NCBI GenBank assembly: GCA_030523345.1
Contig: JAUNIR010000012.1
Span: 1 to 45,136, forward strand
DNA length: 45,136 nt
DNA from: Lachnospiraceae bacterium
GTDB taxonomy: Bacteria; Bacillota; Clostridia; Lachnospirales; Lachnospiraceae
Direction: 5' to 3'
Shown here in pieces: positions 1 to 7,423 of this stretch (position 1 is its first letter; each line of letters opens with the position of its first letter). The notes under the pieces were generated by a model. That model was not told the origin of the DNA and searched no databases. It was given only the letters and a program-made list of their open reading frames with translations. The translations under genes and the position numbers were made by a program.

Positions 1-471
1 AAGTTCGATTACAAGCTTACAGATACATTCATGGGATTCCACTGTGGAAATACATGCTCAAAGAAGCTTGCTAACTTCGAAATGAAGTACCAGAAGATCA
101 TGGCTAGAAACCTTCCTGTAGAAGTTACACAGGGAACACTTGAAGGAGATATCGCTCCTGGTGACATCACATTCTTCAGACTTCAGTCAACAGCTGATAA
201 CATTCTTCGTGCATACCTTGCAGAAGGTGAAGTTCTTCCTGTTGCTACACAGTCATTTGGTGGTATCGGTGTATTCGCTATTAAGGAAATGGGACGTTTC
301 TATCGTTACTTCTTAATCGAGAAGAATTTCCCACATCATGGTGCAGTTGCATTTGGTCACTATGGAAAGGCTCTTTACGAAGTATTCAAGTACATTGGTG
401 TTGAAGTTGATGAAATTGGTTACAACAGACCAGCATCAGTTCCATATCCAGAAGAGAATCCTTTTAAGTAA
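1..471 (+). CDS. L-fucose isomerase-family protein, C-terminal part (5' truncated by window)
   Basis: The frame is open from base 1, so the first ATG at 31 is internal and the gene starts outside the window. The 156 visible residues resemble the C-terminal domain of the FucI/AraA isomerase superfamily: a FHCGNT segment, TRGTLEG-like (TQGTLEGDI), GDITFFRLQSTAD, SFGGIGVFAIKEMGRFYR and the FPHH stretch near the end. Members interconvert aldoses and ketoses in the cytoplasm and use a divalent metal. The exact sugar cannot be read from this part. The gene ends just before a strong terminator and is not co-transcribed with the cobalamin operon. The family call is good; the substrate is unknown. Confidence 0.75.
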   Translation, partial: KFDYKLTDTFMGFHCGNTCSKKLANFEMKYQKIMARNLPVEVTQGTLEGDIAPGDITFFRLQSTADNILRAYLAEGEVLPVATQSFGGIGVFAIKEMGRFYRYFLIEKNFPHHGAVAFGHYGKALYEVFKYIGVEVDEIGYNRPASVPYPEENPFK

Positions 472-491
472 GATTTGAATTCTAAATTGAG

Positions 492-520
492 CGCCCTGGG
501 CATTGTCCAGGGCGTTTTTT
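492..520 (+). terminator. Rho-independent terminator after the isomerase gene
   Basis: An 8-bp perfect GC-rich stem (CGCCCTGG at 492-499 with CCAGGGCG at 507-514) closes a 7-nt loop and is followed by six T residues. It lies 20 bases after the stop codon and isolates the isomerase transcript from the cobalamin operon. Confidence 0.93.
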
Positions 521-533
521 ATGTAAGCAATTC

Positions 534-562
534 TTGTAAAAAAAGCAAAATTTTTGTATTAT
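534..562 (+). promoter_or_regulatory. Sigma-A-type promoter of the cobalamin operon
   Basis: A -35 box TTGTAA (534-539) and a -10 box TATTAT (557-562) are separated by 17 bases. The start point would be near 569, just ahead of the riboswitch aptamer. No other good promoter is seen until 20439, so this one probably drives the whole cobalamin operon. Confidence 0.75.
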
Positions 563-568
563 AGTATG

Positions 569-757
569 CGTAGCTTGTAAGGTGCTAAAGATAACAAATA
601 TGCTTTAGTTAAAAGGGAATCAGGTGCAAATCCTGAACGAGCCCGTCACTGTAAATGAGGAGTTTTATACCACAAGTCACTATGAAATGATATAAGGATA
701 TCATATATGGGAAGACGGTATAAAATGTTGATTCTAAGTCAGGAAACCTGCCTTACG
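569..757 (+). promoter_or_regulatory. Cobalamin (AdoCbl-type) riboswitch aptamer
   Basis: The conserved core is clear. GGGAA (615-619) is followed by hairpin TCAGG/CCTGA (620-624 with 632-636) with loop TGCAAAT, then CCCGTCACTGTAA (642-654). The B12 box AGTCAGGAAACCTGCC is at 737-752. Between them a 9-bp stem pairs TTTTATACC (663-671) with GGTATAAAA (717-725), and inside it ATGATAT (687-693) pairs with ATATCAT (698-704). The position directly upstream of cbiK and about 20 cobamide genes fits feedback by cobalamin. Binding selectivity cannot be decided from the sequence. Confidence 0.93.
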
Positions 758-937
758 TGGGCATGTATACATTCTAAAATGTATAGCCTAGTCGGGTCGT
801 TGAGGCTCGGGCCACGAGATCTGGTCGTACATACAACTTGTCCTGATATACAGGGCATTTATTTGCGCGACCTCTTATTTTATTAATGTGGGTTAGAGTC
901 CCACGATGTATGAAAATACATTACGAACAATAGGAGG
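758..937 (+). promoter_or_regulatory. Long expression platform of the cobalamin riboswitch
   Basis: This stretch holds no ORF but is rich in pairing. Hairpins are seen at 766-785 (8 bp), 839-857 (TGTCCTG/CAGGGCA, 7 bp), 888-904 (GTGGG/CCCAC with a 7-nt loop) and 906-921 (ATGTAT/ATACAT with a GAAA loop). ATTTGC at 861-866 is exactly complementary to GCAAAT (626-631) in the aptamer hairpin loop, so it is a candidate for the L5-L13 kissing partner. GGTCGT occurs twice (795-800, 823-828) and both copies can pair with GCGACC (867-872). The ribosome-binding site AGGAGG (932-937) follows, and there is no U-tract terminator, so translational control is more likely than termination. Confidence 0.65.
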
Positions 938-942
938 AAAAA

Positions 943-2589
943 ATGAAAAAAAATCTATTAGCAATGCTACTTGTAGCTTCATTATCAGTAGCATTAACAG
1001 CATGCGGCGCTAACACATCTGCCGTAGAAAGTCAGCCACAGACAACAGAAGAAAAAGTTGAAGATGAAACTGAAGAAGTAGTAGAGGAGACTACAGAAGA
1101 AATTTCAGATGAAGAAGCAGCGGCTCACGTTGCAGAACTTATTGATGCAATTTATGTTCAGACAAGAACAGATGAAACAGATGCACAGTGTGAGGAAGCG
1201 AAAAAAGCTTGGGATGCTTTGACAGACGCTCAGAAGGAACTTGTAGAAGGCGAAAATGCTGATCCTGACTATTTTGGAAGAGATACAGGCGATGCATCAT
1301 TAGATGATCCATTAAATTCTGATGAGATAGGAGAGAATGAGATTCTTGTAGTTAGTTTCGGTACTTCATTTAACGATAGCCGTGCTAAGGATATTGGTGG
1401 AATCGAAAAGGCAATTGCAGAGGCATTCCCTAGCTTTTCAGTAAGAAGAGCATTCACTGCACAGATTATAATTAACCATGTCCAGGCAAGGGATGGAGAG
1501 AAGATTGATAATGTTGATCAGGCTCTTGAAAGAGCTGTGAATAATGGCGTAAAAAACCTTGTAGTTCAGCCAACACACTTAATGCATGGTGCTGAGTATG
1601 ATGAACTTATGGAATCTGTTGAAAAGTATGCAGATAAATTTGAAACAGTTGTAGTATCAGAACCACTTCTTGGAGAGGTTGGGGCCGATGAGAAAGTAAC
1701 AAATACAGATAAAGAAACTGTAGCAGATGAAGTGGTAGCCGCAGCAATTAAGGAAGCTGGTTTTGAAGATGTTGATGCGGCAGAAGAAGCTTCAACAGCG
1801 TTTGTATTCTTAGGTCATGGTACATCTCATAAAGCTAAAGTTACATATTCACAGATGAATACAGTAATGAATGATTTAAAGTATTCAAACGCATTTATTG
1901 GAACTGTTGAGGGCGAACCAGAAGAGACAGAAGTAGAGGCAGTAATCGAAAAAATTAGTGAAGCAGGATATAAGAATATCGTATTACGTCCGCTTATGGT
2001 TGTAGCAGGAGACCATGCAAATAACGATATGGCAGGCGATGATGATGACTCGTGGAAGTCACTTTTTGAAGCAAAGGGTGTATTTGAAAATATCGATTGT
2101 CAGATATCAGGACTTGGACGTATTGAAGGAGTTCAGAGCTTGTATGTTGATCACATCAATGATGCATTGGCAGCAGCAAACTTTGTTATTGAAGACGCTT
2201 CAGCGAGTGACATTTCAGAACTCGAAGATGGTGAATACATTGCTAAATTTGACACAGACTCAAGCATGTTTCATATTAATGAGACAATGAACGGTGAAGG
2301 AACACTTACCGTAAAAGATGGTCAGATGACAATGAAAATAGTATTATCTGGTGATGGTATTTTAAATCTTTATGCTGGACTTGCTAAGGATGCCGAGAAT
2401 GATGAAAAGAACTGGATAGACCATGATACAGTTAAAGTAACATATGATGATGGAACAGAGGAGGAAGTTAATTCCTTTATAATTCCAGTCAAGGCAATTG
2501 ATGAAGAATTTGACCTCGCATTAGTTGGCAAAAAGAATAAATGGTATGACCATAAAGTTATTGTATCAGATGTGAAAAAAGTACAGTAA
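943..2589 (+). CDS. cbiK: Exported lipoprotein sirohydrochlorin cobaltochelatase (CbiK-like) with C-terminal NEAT-like domain
   Basis: The start is set by AGGAGG 5 bases upstream of the ATG. Residues 1-21 form a lipoprotein signal peptide with lipobox LTAC (lipidated Cys21), followed by an acidic linker and a short helical segment (about 60-108). Residues about 130-410 are a CbiK chelatase. PTH (His212) in PTHLMHG and VAGDH (His358) in GDHANNDMAG match the two metal-site histidines of the family, which inserts Co2+ into sirohydrochlorin. Residues about 420-548 (starting DGEYIAKF, with VKDGQMTMKIVLSGDG) resemble the iron-transport-associated NEAT-like domain seen in Firmicute surface proteins. 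CbiK is usually cytoplasmic and about 260-300 residues long; this one is predicted outside the membrane and is twice that size. It is first in the riboswitch operon and 19 bases before an ABC importer. The chelatase domain is clear; its true substrate and direction are inferred. Confidence 0.85.
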   Translation: MKKNLLAMLLVASLSVALTACGANTSAVESQPQTTEEKVEDETEEVVEETTEEISDEEAAAHVAELIDAIYVQTRTDETDAQCEEAKKAWDALTDAQKELVEGENADPDYFGRDTGDASLDDPLNSDEIGENEILVVSFGTSFNDSRAKDIGGIEKAIAEAFPSFSVRRAFTAQIIINHVQARDGEKIDNVDQALERAVNNGVKNLVVQPTHLMHGAEYDELMESVEKYADKFETVVVSEPLLGEVGADEKVTNTDKETVADEVVAAAIKEAGFEDVDAAEEASTAFVFLGHGTSHKAKVTYSQMNTVMNDLKYSNAFIGTVEGEPEETEVEAVIEKISEAGYKNIVLRPLMVVAGDHANNDMAGDDDDSWKSLFEAKGVFENIDCQISGLGRIEGVQSLYVDHINDALAAANFVIEDASASDISELEDGEYIAKFDTDSSMFHINETMNGEGTLTVKDGQMTMKIVLSGDGILNLYAGLAKDAENDEKNWIDHDTVKVTYDDGTEEEVNSFIIPVKAIDEEFDLALVGKKNKWYDHKVIVSDVKKVQ

Positions 2590-2608
2590 GAATAGTAACT
2601 TAATATTT

Positions 2609-3532
2609 ATGTTAAAAAAATATCTAGAAAAAAGAAAAATACTTATAAGCACCGTCATATTATTGACGGTGCTTATTATGCTTACTGGATGCAAAAATCA
2701 AGAGATAACTGCAAATTATACAAATGACAATACTGAAAAGGCTTCGGAAAATGTCGAAAATAATAGTGGCAAAGATATCATATCGGATGGGGAGTATGAA
2801 GTAGGTGCATCTCTTGTTGGAGGAACAGGAAAAGCAACCATTAAATCTCCAGCAAAGGCTGTAGTTACAGACGGGAAAATCATAGCCACAATCGAATGGA
2901 GTAGTTCAAATTATGATTATATGATTGTAGATGGAGAAAAAATATATCCAGTAAACGAATCAGGAAATTCAGTATTTGAAATTCCAGTTGAGAAATTTGA
3001 TTGTGACATAAATGTAATTGCAGATACCGTCGCTATGAGTAAACCTCATGAAATCGAATATACAATAAAATTATCATCAGAGAGTGATTACAAAGCTGAT
3101 GTATTAGATTTTGAAAATGATTTTTTGGACAAAGACAAGAAACCAGTTCAAGAGGACATCGTAGAATGGAAAGAAAAACATACAGTTACTGGAAAGCTGG
3201 AGCGAAAATACGCGGAACAATTTGCTGTAAGTTATTATGATAATAAATACACAATACTTACAGTAAGTGGTACAGATCATTATTGTCTTTCAAAAAATGA
3301 TAATGATGTTCCAAGTGATTTACCTAATAGTATCACAGTCATAAAGATACCAATTGATAATGTTTGTGTTGTAGGTTCAGCTTCATATAATTATTTTTCG
3401 ACCCTTGATAGTATGTCGTGTATTAAATTTACTTCCCTTAAGAAAAATGATACAGATGATGCTTTTCTTGAAAAAAAGATAGATGACGGAACAATAAAAT
3501 ATGCGGGAAAATATTCGGCACCAGACTATTAG
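2609..3532 (+). CDS. N-terminal fragment of ABC substrate-binding lipoprotein (signal, NEAT-like domain, first lobe)
   Basis: Residues 1-28 are a lipoprotein signal with a basic N-end, a long hydrophobic run and lipobox LTGC (Cys28). Residues about 55-155 (ISDGEYEVGAS..., VTDGKIIATIEW) form a NEAT-like domain of the same type as the C-terminus of the CbiK lipoprotein before it. From about 185 the first lobe of an iron/cobalamin-type binding protein begins (YAEQFAVSYYDNKYTILTV) and it stops after KYSAPDY. No good ribosome-binding site precedes the ATG, so translation may be coupled to cbiK. Codons for the hydrophobic signal core contain a perfect 13-bp inverted repeat. On its own this fragment would be a half binding protein. 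Confidence 0.7.
   Translation: MLKKYLEKRKILISTVILLTVLIMLTGCKNQEITANYTNDNTEKASENVENNSGKDIISDGEYEVGASLVGGTGKATIKSPAKAVVTDGKIIATIEWSSSNYDYMIVDGEKIYPVNESGNSVFEIPVEKFDCDINVIADTVAMSKPHEIEYTIKLSSESDYKADVLDFENDFLDKDKKPVQEDIVEWKEKHTVTGKLERKYAEQFAVSYYDNKYTILTVSGTDHYCLSKNDNDVPSDLPNSITVIKIPIDNVCVVGSASYNYFSTLDSMSCIKFTSLKKNDTDDAFLEKKIDDGTIKYAGKYSAPDY
2645..2676 (+). repeat. Perfect 13-bp inverted repeat inside signal-peptide codons
   Basis: ATAAGCACCGTCA (2645-2657) pairs with TGACGGTGCTTAT (2664-2676) around a 6-nt loop. It lies 34 bases into the binding-protein ORF and is not followed by a T-run. As an mRNA hairpin it could stabilise a processed end or slow translation between cbiK and the transporter. 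Confidence 0.7.
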
Positions 3533-3574
3533 ATTATTTTATATTGATGATTTAATATTGAAATAGAAAATACA

Positions 3575-4213
3575 ATGATACTTCATAGTATGGAAGTTCT
3601 TAATCAGTTCGAAAAGCTAAATATAAAAACAATAATAGATTATTCAAGTAAGGAAAGCACGCCTCTTGGTAGAATGGAATGGATTAAATTCTATGGTGTA
3701 TTAACTAATAAGGAAGAAATTGCGGACAATATTTTTTCGGAAAAAGAGAGAGAGTTACTCAGTGTTACACAAAATAATGATATAAGTGAATATGCGAAAG
3801 AAAAATTAGCGTATTTCTATATTACAAATGCAGGAGCTGTAGTGATTAGAAAAAATGAAGACTACATTGCAAAGCTTATAGAGGCCTCAGGCGCAAATTA
3901 TGCTTTTAGCGGATTGAGCGAATATAAGGGGACGGGAACAATGTCTATTCAAAAGGAATCCTTTTTTGATATAGCATCAGACTGTGATTACTTAATTTAT
4001 AATACAACTATTAGCGGTCCATTATCTGGACTTGATGATCTTGTTTCAAAATATGAAGTTTTAAAAAATACAAAAGCATATAAAAATGGAAATATATATG
4101 CAACAAACCAAGATATATATGTAAAAAGCATGGAACTTCCAGAAATTGCAGGTGATTTCAGTAGAATAATTAAAGGAGAAGAACCTGTAAAATACTTATA
4201 TAAGTTAAAATAG
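3575..4213 (+). CDS. C-terminal fragment of ABC substrate-binding protein (second lobe)
   Basis: The 212 residues correspond to the second lobe of a BtuF/FhuD-type binding protein: HSMEVLNQFEKLNIKTIIDYSSKESTPLGRMEWIKFYGVL is the usual link into lobe two, and the C-end carries the typical 'NGNIYATNQDIY' and 'ADF-like' helix. There is no signal peptide and no Shine-Dalgarno upstream of the ATG, so as a separate protein it would stay in the cytoplasm and be useless for uptake. This supports a broken single gene rather than two real genes. The permease gene follows after 4 bases. Confidence 0.65.
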   Translation: MILHSMEVLNQFEKLNIKTIIDYSSKESTPLGRMEWIKFYGVLTNKEEIADNIFSEKERELLSVTQNNDISEYAKEKLAYFYITNAGAVVIRKNEDYIAKLIEASGANYAFSGLSEYKGTGTMSIQKESFFDIASDCDYLIYNTTISGPLSGLDDLVSKYEVLKNTKAYKNGNIYATNQDIYVKSMELPEIAGDFSRIIKGEEPVKYLYKLK

Positions 4214-4217
4214 AAAT

Positions 4218-5207
4218 ATGAATAAAAAACGACGACTTACAATTGCATACATTTGCTTAATTATTGTGCTGTTTCTTGCGGGGATTGTATGTGTTCTTGC
4301 AGGTTCTGTATCGATATCGTTAACCGATATTTTTACAAAAGGAACAGTTAGTAATAGCATCGTATTTGATTTAAGAATTCCAAGAATGATAGCTGCAATA
4401 TTTGCAGGAGGAGCGCTTGCTATCGCAGGGTACTGTCTTCAGACTTTTTTTCATAATCCTATTGCAGGACCGTATCTATTAGGAATATCTTCGGGGGCAA
4501 AGCTTTCTGTTGCTGTACTGCTCATTGTACTGGCAGGAAGAATAAATGTATTAAATAGTGTAACAATGGTAATTGTCGCATTTACAGGGGCAATGATTTC
4601 AATGGGATTTGTATTGATTGTCTCAAGGTATGTGAAGAGTATGTCTATGTTATTAGTATGTGGTGTGATGATTGGATATATTTGTACAGCAATATGTGAC
4701 CTGCTAATAGCATTTGCAGATGATTCAGACATAGTAAACCTTCACAACTGGTCTCGAGGCAGCTTATCGGGGATTACATTAACGCAGTCACTAATTATGT
4801 CTTTAATAATTAGTATTTCTGTTATATTTGTTTTTTCTATATCAAAGCCAATGTCTGCATTTTTAGTGTCGGAAAATTATGCTAAAAGCGTAGGTGTTAA
4901 TATATCACTTTTTAAGGTGGTATTAGTAGTGCTTTCAAGTTTATTATCAGCGACAGTTACTGCATTTGCAGGACCGGTTTCATTTGTTGGAATTGCAGTT
5001 CCACATCTAATCAGAAAGATACTTAAAACAGAAAGGCCAATATTTATTATTCCTGCTTGCTTTTTAGGTGGGGCAGCATTTACATGTGTATGCGATGTTA
5101 TTTCAAGAACTTTATTTGCACCAACAGAATTAAGTATAAGTACAATAACTGCAATATTTGGTTCACCTGTTGTTATATATATGCTTATAAAAAAACAGAG
5201 GGCATAA
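4218..5207 (+). CDS. ABC transporter permease, FecCD/BtuC family
   Basis: A 329-residue polytopic membrane protein of the usual length for the family, which imports cobalamin, iron-siderophores or haem as a homodimer. Visible family marks are RIPRMIAAIFAGGALAIAGYCLQ, the NPIAGPYLLGISSGAKLS stretch, and near the C-end the GPVSFVGIAVPHLIRK loop that contacts the ATPase. It starts 4 bases after the binding-protein fragment and is followed 4 bases later by the ATPase gene. Control by the cobalamin riboswitch and location among cob genes suggest a corrinoid, cobalt-tetrapyrrole or related substrate, but the sequence does not prove which. Confidence 0.9.
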   Translation: MNKKRRLTIAYICLIIVLFLAGIVCVLAGSVSISLTDIFTKGTVSNSIVFDLRIPRMIAAIFAGGALAIAGYCLQTFFHNPIAGPYLLGISSGAKLSVAVLLIVLAGRINVLNSVTMVIVAFTGAMISMGFVLIVSRYVKSMSMLLVCGVMIGYICTAICDLLIAFADDSDIVNLHNWSRGSLSGITLTQSLIMSLIISISVIFVFSISKPMSAFLVSENYAKSVGVNISLFKVVLVVLSSLLSATVTAFAGPVSFVGIAVPHLIRKILKTERPIFIIPACFLGGAAFTCVCDVISRTLFAPTELSISTITAIFGSPVVIYMLIKKQRA

Positions 5208-5211
5208 TTCG

Positions 5212-5979
5212 ATGAGTATTTTATCTACTAAAAACTTAAATATTGGTTATGACAGTATAATAGTTAGGGATATAAACATAGATATTTCAGAGGGTGAAAT
5301 AGCTGTATTAATAGGTCCCAACGGTGCTGGAAAAACAACGCTTTTAAAAACTGTCAGCGGACTTATAAGCTCTGTTAGTGGTTCGATATTCCTTAATGAT
5401 AAGGATTTTTCAGACATAAGTTTTTCTGAAAAATCAAGGCTTATAGCTACAGTGTTAACAGAAAAAACAGGTGCTAACTATACATGTGAGGAAATGATAT
5501 CACTTGGAAGATATCCCTATACAAACAGCTTCGGATCTCTGTCATCAGAGGACAAAGAAATTGTAAATGAGGCAATGATGTTAACAGATACATTGGACCT
5601 GGCAGATAAAAGTTTTTTAAAAATATCTGATGGGCAGAAACAAAGAGTACTTTTAGCAAGAGCAATTTGTCAGAGACCTAAACTTTTAATATTAGATGAA
5701 CCAACATCGTTTCTTGACGTTAAGTATAAATTAGAATTTCTGAAAACGCTAAAGGAGCTGTCGAGAACTCTTGGATTTAGTGTTCTTATGTCACTACATG
5801 AACTTGATATGGCAAAACAAATATCAGATAAGCTTATTTGCATTAAAGATGATCGAATAGACAAAATTGGAAGTGCTGATGATATTTTTAAAGATGGATA
5901 TATAAAAGACTTATTTGGAATTTATTCTGGAGACTTTGATGAAAAAACAGGATTAGGAATTATATGGCATACAAACTGA
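5212..5979 (+). CDS. ABC transporter ATPase, FepC/BtuD type
   Basis: A 255-residue cytoplasmic ATPase that should power the permease before it. Walker A is GPNGAGKTT (35-43), the Q-loop region follows, the signature is the slightly altered ISDGQ (138-142), Walker B is LLILDEP (158-164) and the switch histidine is His196 in SLHELD. The C-terminal tail ends GIIWHTN, where its last 16 bases overlap the start of cbiP. All catalytic motifs are intact, so this half of the importer is functional even though the binding-protein gene is broken. Confidence 0.92.
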   Translation: MSILSTKNLNIGYDSIIVRDINIDISEGEIAVLIGPNGAGKTTLLKTVSGLISSVSGSIFLNDKDFSDISFSEKSRLIATVLTEKTGANYTCEEMISLGRYPYTNSFGSLSSEDKEIVNEAMMLTDTLDLADKSFLKISDGQKQRVLLARAICQRPKLLILDEPTSFLDVKYKLEFLKTLKELSRTLGFSVLMSLHELDMAKQISDKLICIKDDRIDKIGSADDIFKDGYIKDLFGIYSGDFDEKTGLGIIWHTN

Positions 5980-7412
5980 TGATACAGGGCACTATGTCTA
6001 GTGCCGGCAAAAGCTTTATAGTTACAGGATTATGTCGTTTGTTCAGTGATTTGGGATATAAGGTTGCCCCATTTAAATCACAGAACATGGCGCTTAATTC
6101 TGGTGTAACCTTTGATGGTTATGAAATGGGGAGAGCTCAGATTGTACAGGCTGAAGCTGCCAGAACTACACCCGATGTGAGAATGAATCCAGTTCTTCTT
6201 AAGCCGAATTCTGACATTGGGTCTCAGGTTATTGTGATGGGAAAGCCAGTAGGAAATATGAGTGCCAAGGAATACTATGACTATAAAGTAAGCCTAGTTC
6301 CTGTTATAAAAGACGCCTTCAACTCACTAGAAAAAGAATATGATGTGATAATTGTAGAAGGTGCAGGAAGCCCAGCGGAAATTAATCTTAAGGCTAACGA
6401 TATTGTAAATATGGGACTTGCCAAGATGTTAGACATTCCTGTATTACTTGTTGGAGATATAGATTTGGGTGGAGTATTTGCCCAATTATTAGGTACGCTT
6501 GAATGGCTTGATGATTATGAAAAAGACTATGTAAAAGGTCTTATTATTAATAAGTTCAGAGGGGATGTTACACTTTTAAAGCCTGGCATAGAAATGCTTA
6601 CTAATAGAACAAAAAAAGACGTTATAGGTGTAGTTCCATATTGTAAGGCTAGAATAGATGAGGAAGATTCAGTTACTGTCAATCTTATTAAAGATACTGA
6701 CTGTCTTAATGAGTATGAAAAGAAAATATATATTGTAAGACTTCCATATATGTCAAATTTTACGGATTTTAATCCGCTTAAGCTAATAGAGGGTGTATGT
6801 GTTAAGTACATAAATAAAGTACCAGATAAAGACGAAACACAGCCTGATTTAATAATAATTCCTGGAAGCAAAAGTACAATAAGTGATTTAGATTGGCTTA
6901 AGGATAAAGGTTTGGACAAGTACATTATAAGCATTGCAGATGAAGTCCCTGTTATTGGAATATGTGGCGGAAATCAGATACTTGGTAATTGCATAAGTGA
7001 TCCTAATCTCATAGAAGGAAAAGAATATGGAGAGGGATTAAAGCTTATTAATCAGGATACAGTTATATATCCTGAAAAAACACTCAGGGAAGTGGAAGGG
7101 GTATTTAAGATAGAAGAAGGATTTTTTGCATGTCTTAATGATACTCATTATAGAGGATATGAAATACATAGTGGTGTTACTAGAGATGTGGTGACAAATG
7201 GAAACGTATTTGGAACTTACATCCATGGAATATTTGATAGTTCAGATGTAACAAGAGGACTGATGACAGGACTTGGATTAAGAAAAGAATATGTTGAACA
7301 AATTATCGACTACAGTCAAAAAAAGGACGAGGACTATGATTTGGCAGCAGCGACCATAAAAGAGTCTGTTGATATTAAAAAATTATTTGAAATTATGGGT
7401 ATGAAATTATAA
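5964..7412 (+). CDS. cbiP: Cobyric acid synthase
   Basis: Glutamine-dependent, ATP-using enzyme that amidates side chains b, d, e and g of adenosylcobyrinic a,c-diamide to give adenosylcobyric acid. The 482 residues have the family length. The N-terminal synthetase domain has the P-loop-like GTMSSAGKS (9-17) and SQNMALNSG; the C-terminal class I glutaminase domain has nucleophile Cys334 in GICGGNQ and His421 in YIHGIFDS. AGGA 7 bases before 5964 supports this start, although an ATG at 5979 that just overlaps the ATPase stop is possible. It is the first cytoplasmic late-pathway enzyme in the operon. Confidence 0.95.
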   Translation: MAYKLMIQGTMSSAGKSFIVTGLCRLFSDLGYKVAPFKSQNMALNSGVTFDGYEMGRAQIVQAEAARTTPDVRMNPVLLKPNSDIGSQVIVMGKPVGNMSAKEYYDYKVSLVPVIKDAFNSLEKEYDVIIVEGAGSPAEINLKANDIVNMGLAKMLDIPVLLVGDIDLGGVFAQLLGTLEWLDDYEKDYVKGLIINKFRGDVTLLKPGIEMLTNRTKKDVIGVVPYCKARIDEEDSVTVNLIKDTDCLNEYEKKIYIVRLPYMSNFTDFNPLKLIEGVCVKYINKVPDKDETQPDLIIIPGSKSTISDLDWLKDKGLDKYIISIADEVPVIGICGGNQILGNCISDPNLIEGKEYGEGLKLINQDTVIYPEKTLREVEGVFKIEEGFFACLNDTHYRGYEIHSGVTRDVVTNGNVFGTYIHGIFDSSDVTRGLMTGLGLRKEYVEQIIDYSQKKDEDYDLAAATIKESVDIKKLFEIMGMKL

Positions 7413-7423
7413 TTTAAAGTAAA

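Larger units (their letters stand above)
2609..4213 (+). pseudogene. ABC transporter substrate-binding lipoprotein gene broken by three in-frame stops
   Basis: Two ORFs (2609-3532 and 3575-4213) lie in the same frame and together make one binding protein of normal layout: lipoprotein signal, NEAT-like domain, then the two lobes of a periplasmic-binding fold. They are separated only by TAG (3530-3532) and TGATGA (3545-3550). The residues around the stops still read as the family hinge region (SAPDY, then IENTMILHS), with no visible insertion or deletion. The rest of both halves is uninterrupted. This is either a recently inactivated gene, a cluster of sequence errors, or stops that are read through or bypassed. 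Confidence 0.75.

Noticed and set aside
831..911. tRNA-like shape: ATACAAC/GATGTAT acceptor-like pairing, a hairpin in the D-arm place and GTGGG-TTAGAGT-CCCAC like a T-arm
   Set aside because: No anticodon arm can be formed in 858-887, the D-arm stem is too long, and the T-loop lacks the conserved C. It is better explained as riboswitch platform structure.
3545..3550. TGATGA as selenocysteine codons
   Set aside because: Two adjacent UGA plus a nearby UAG, no reason for selenocysteine in a binding-protein hinge, and no SECIS-like hairpin recognised just downstream.
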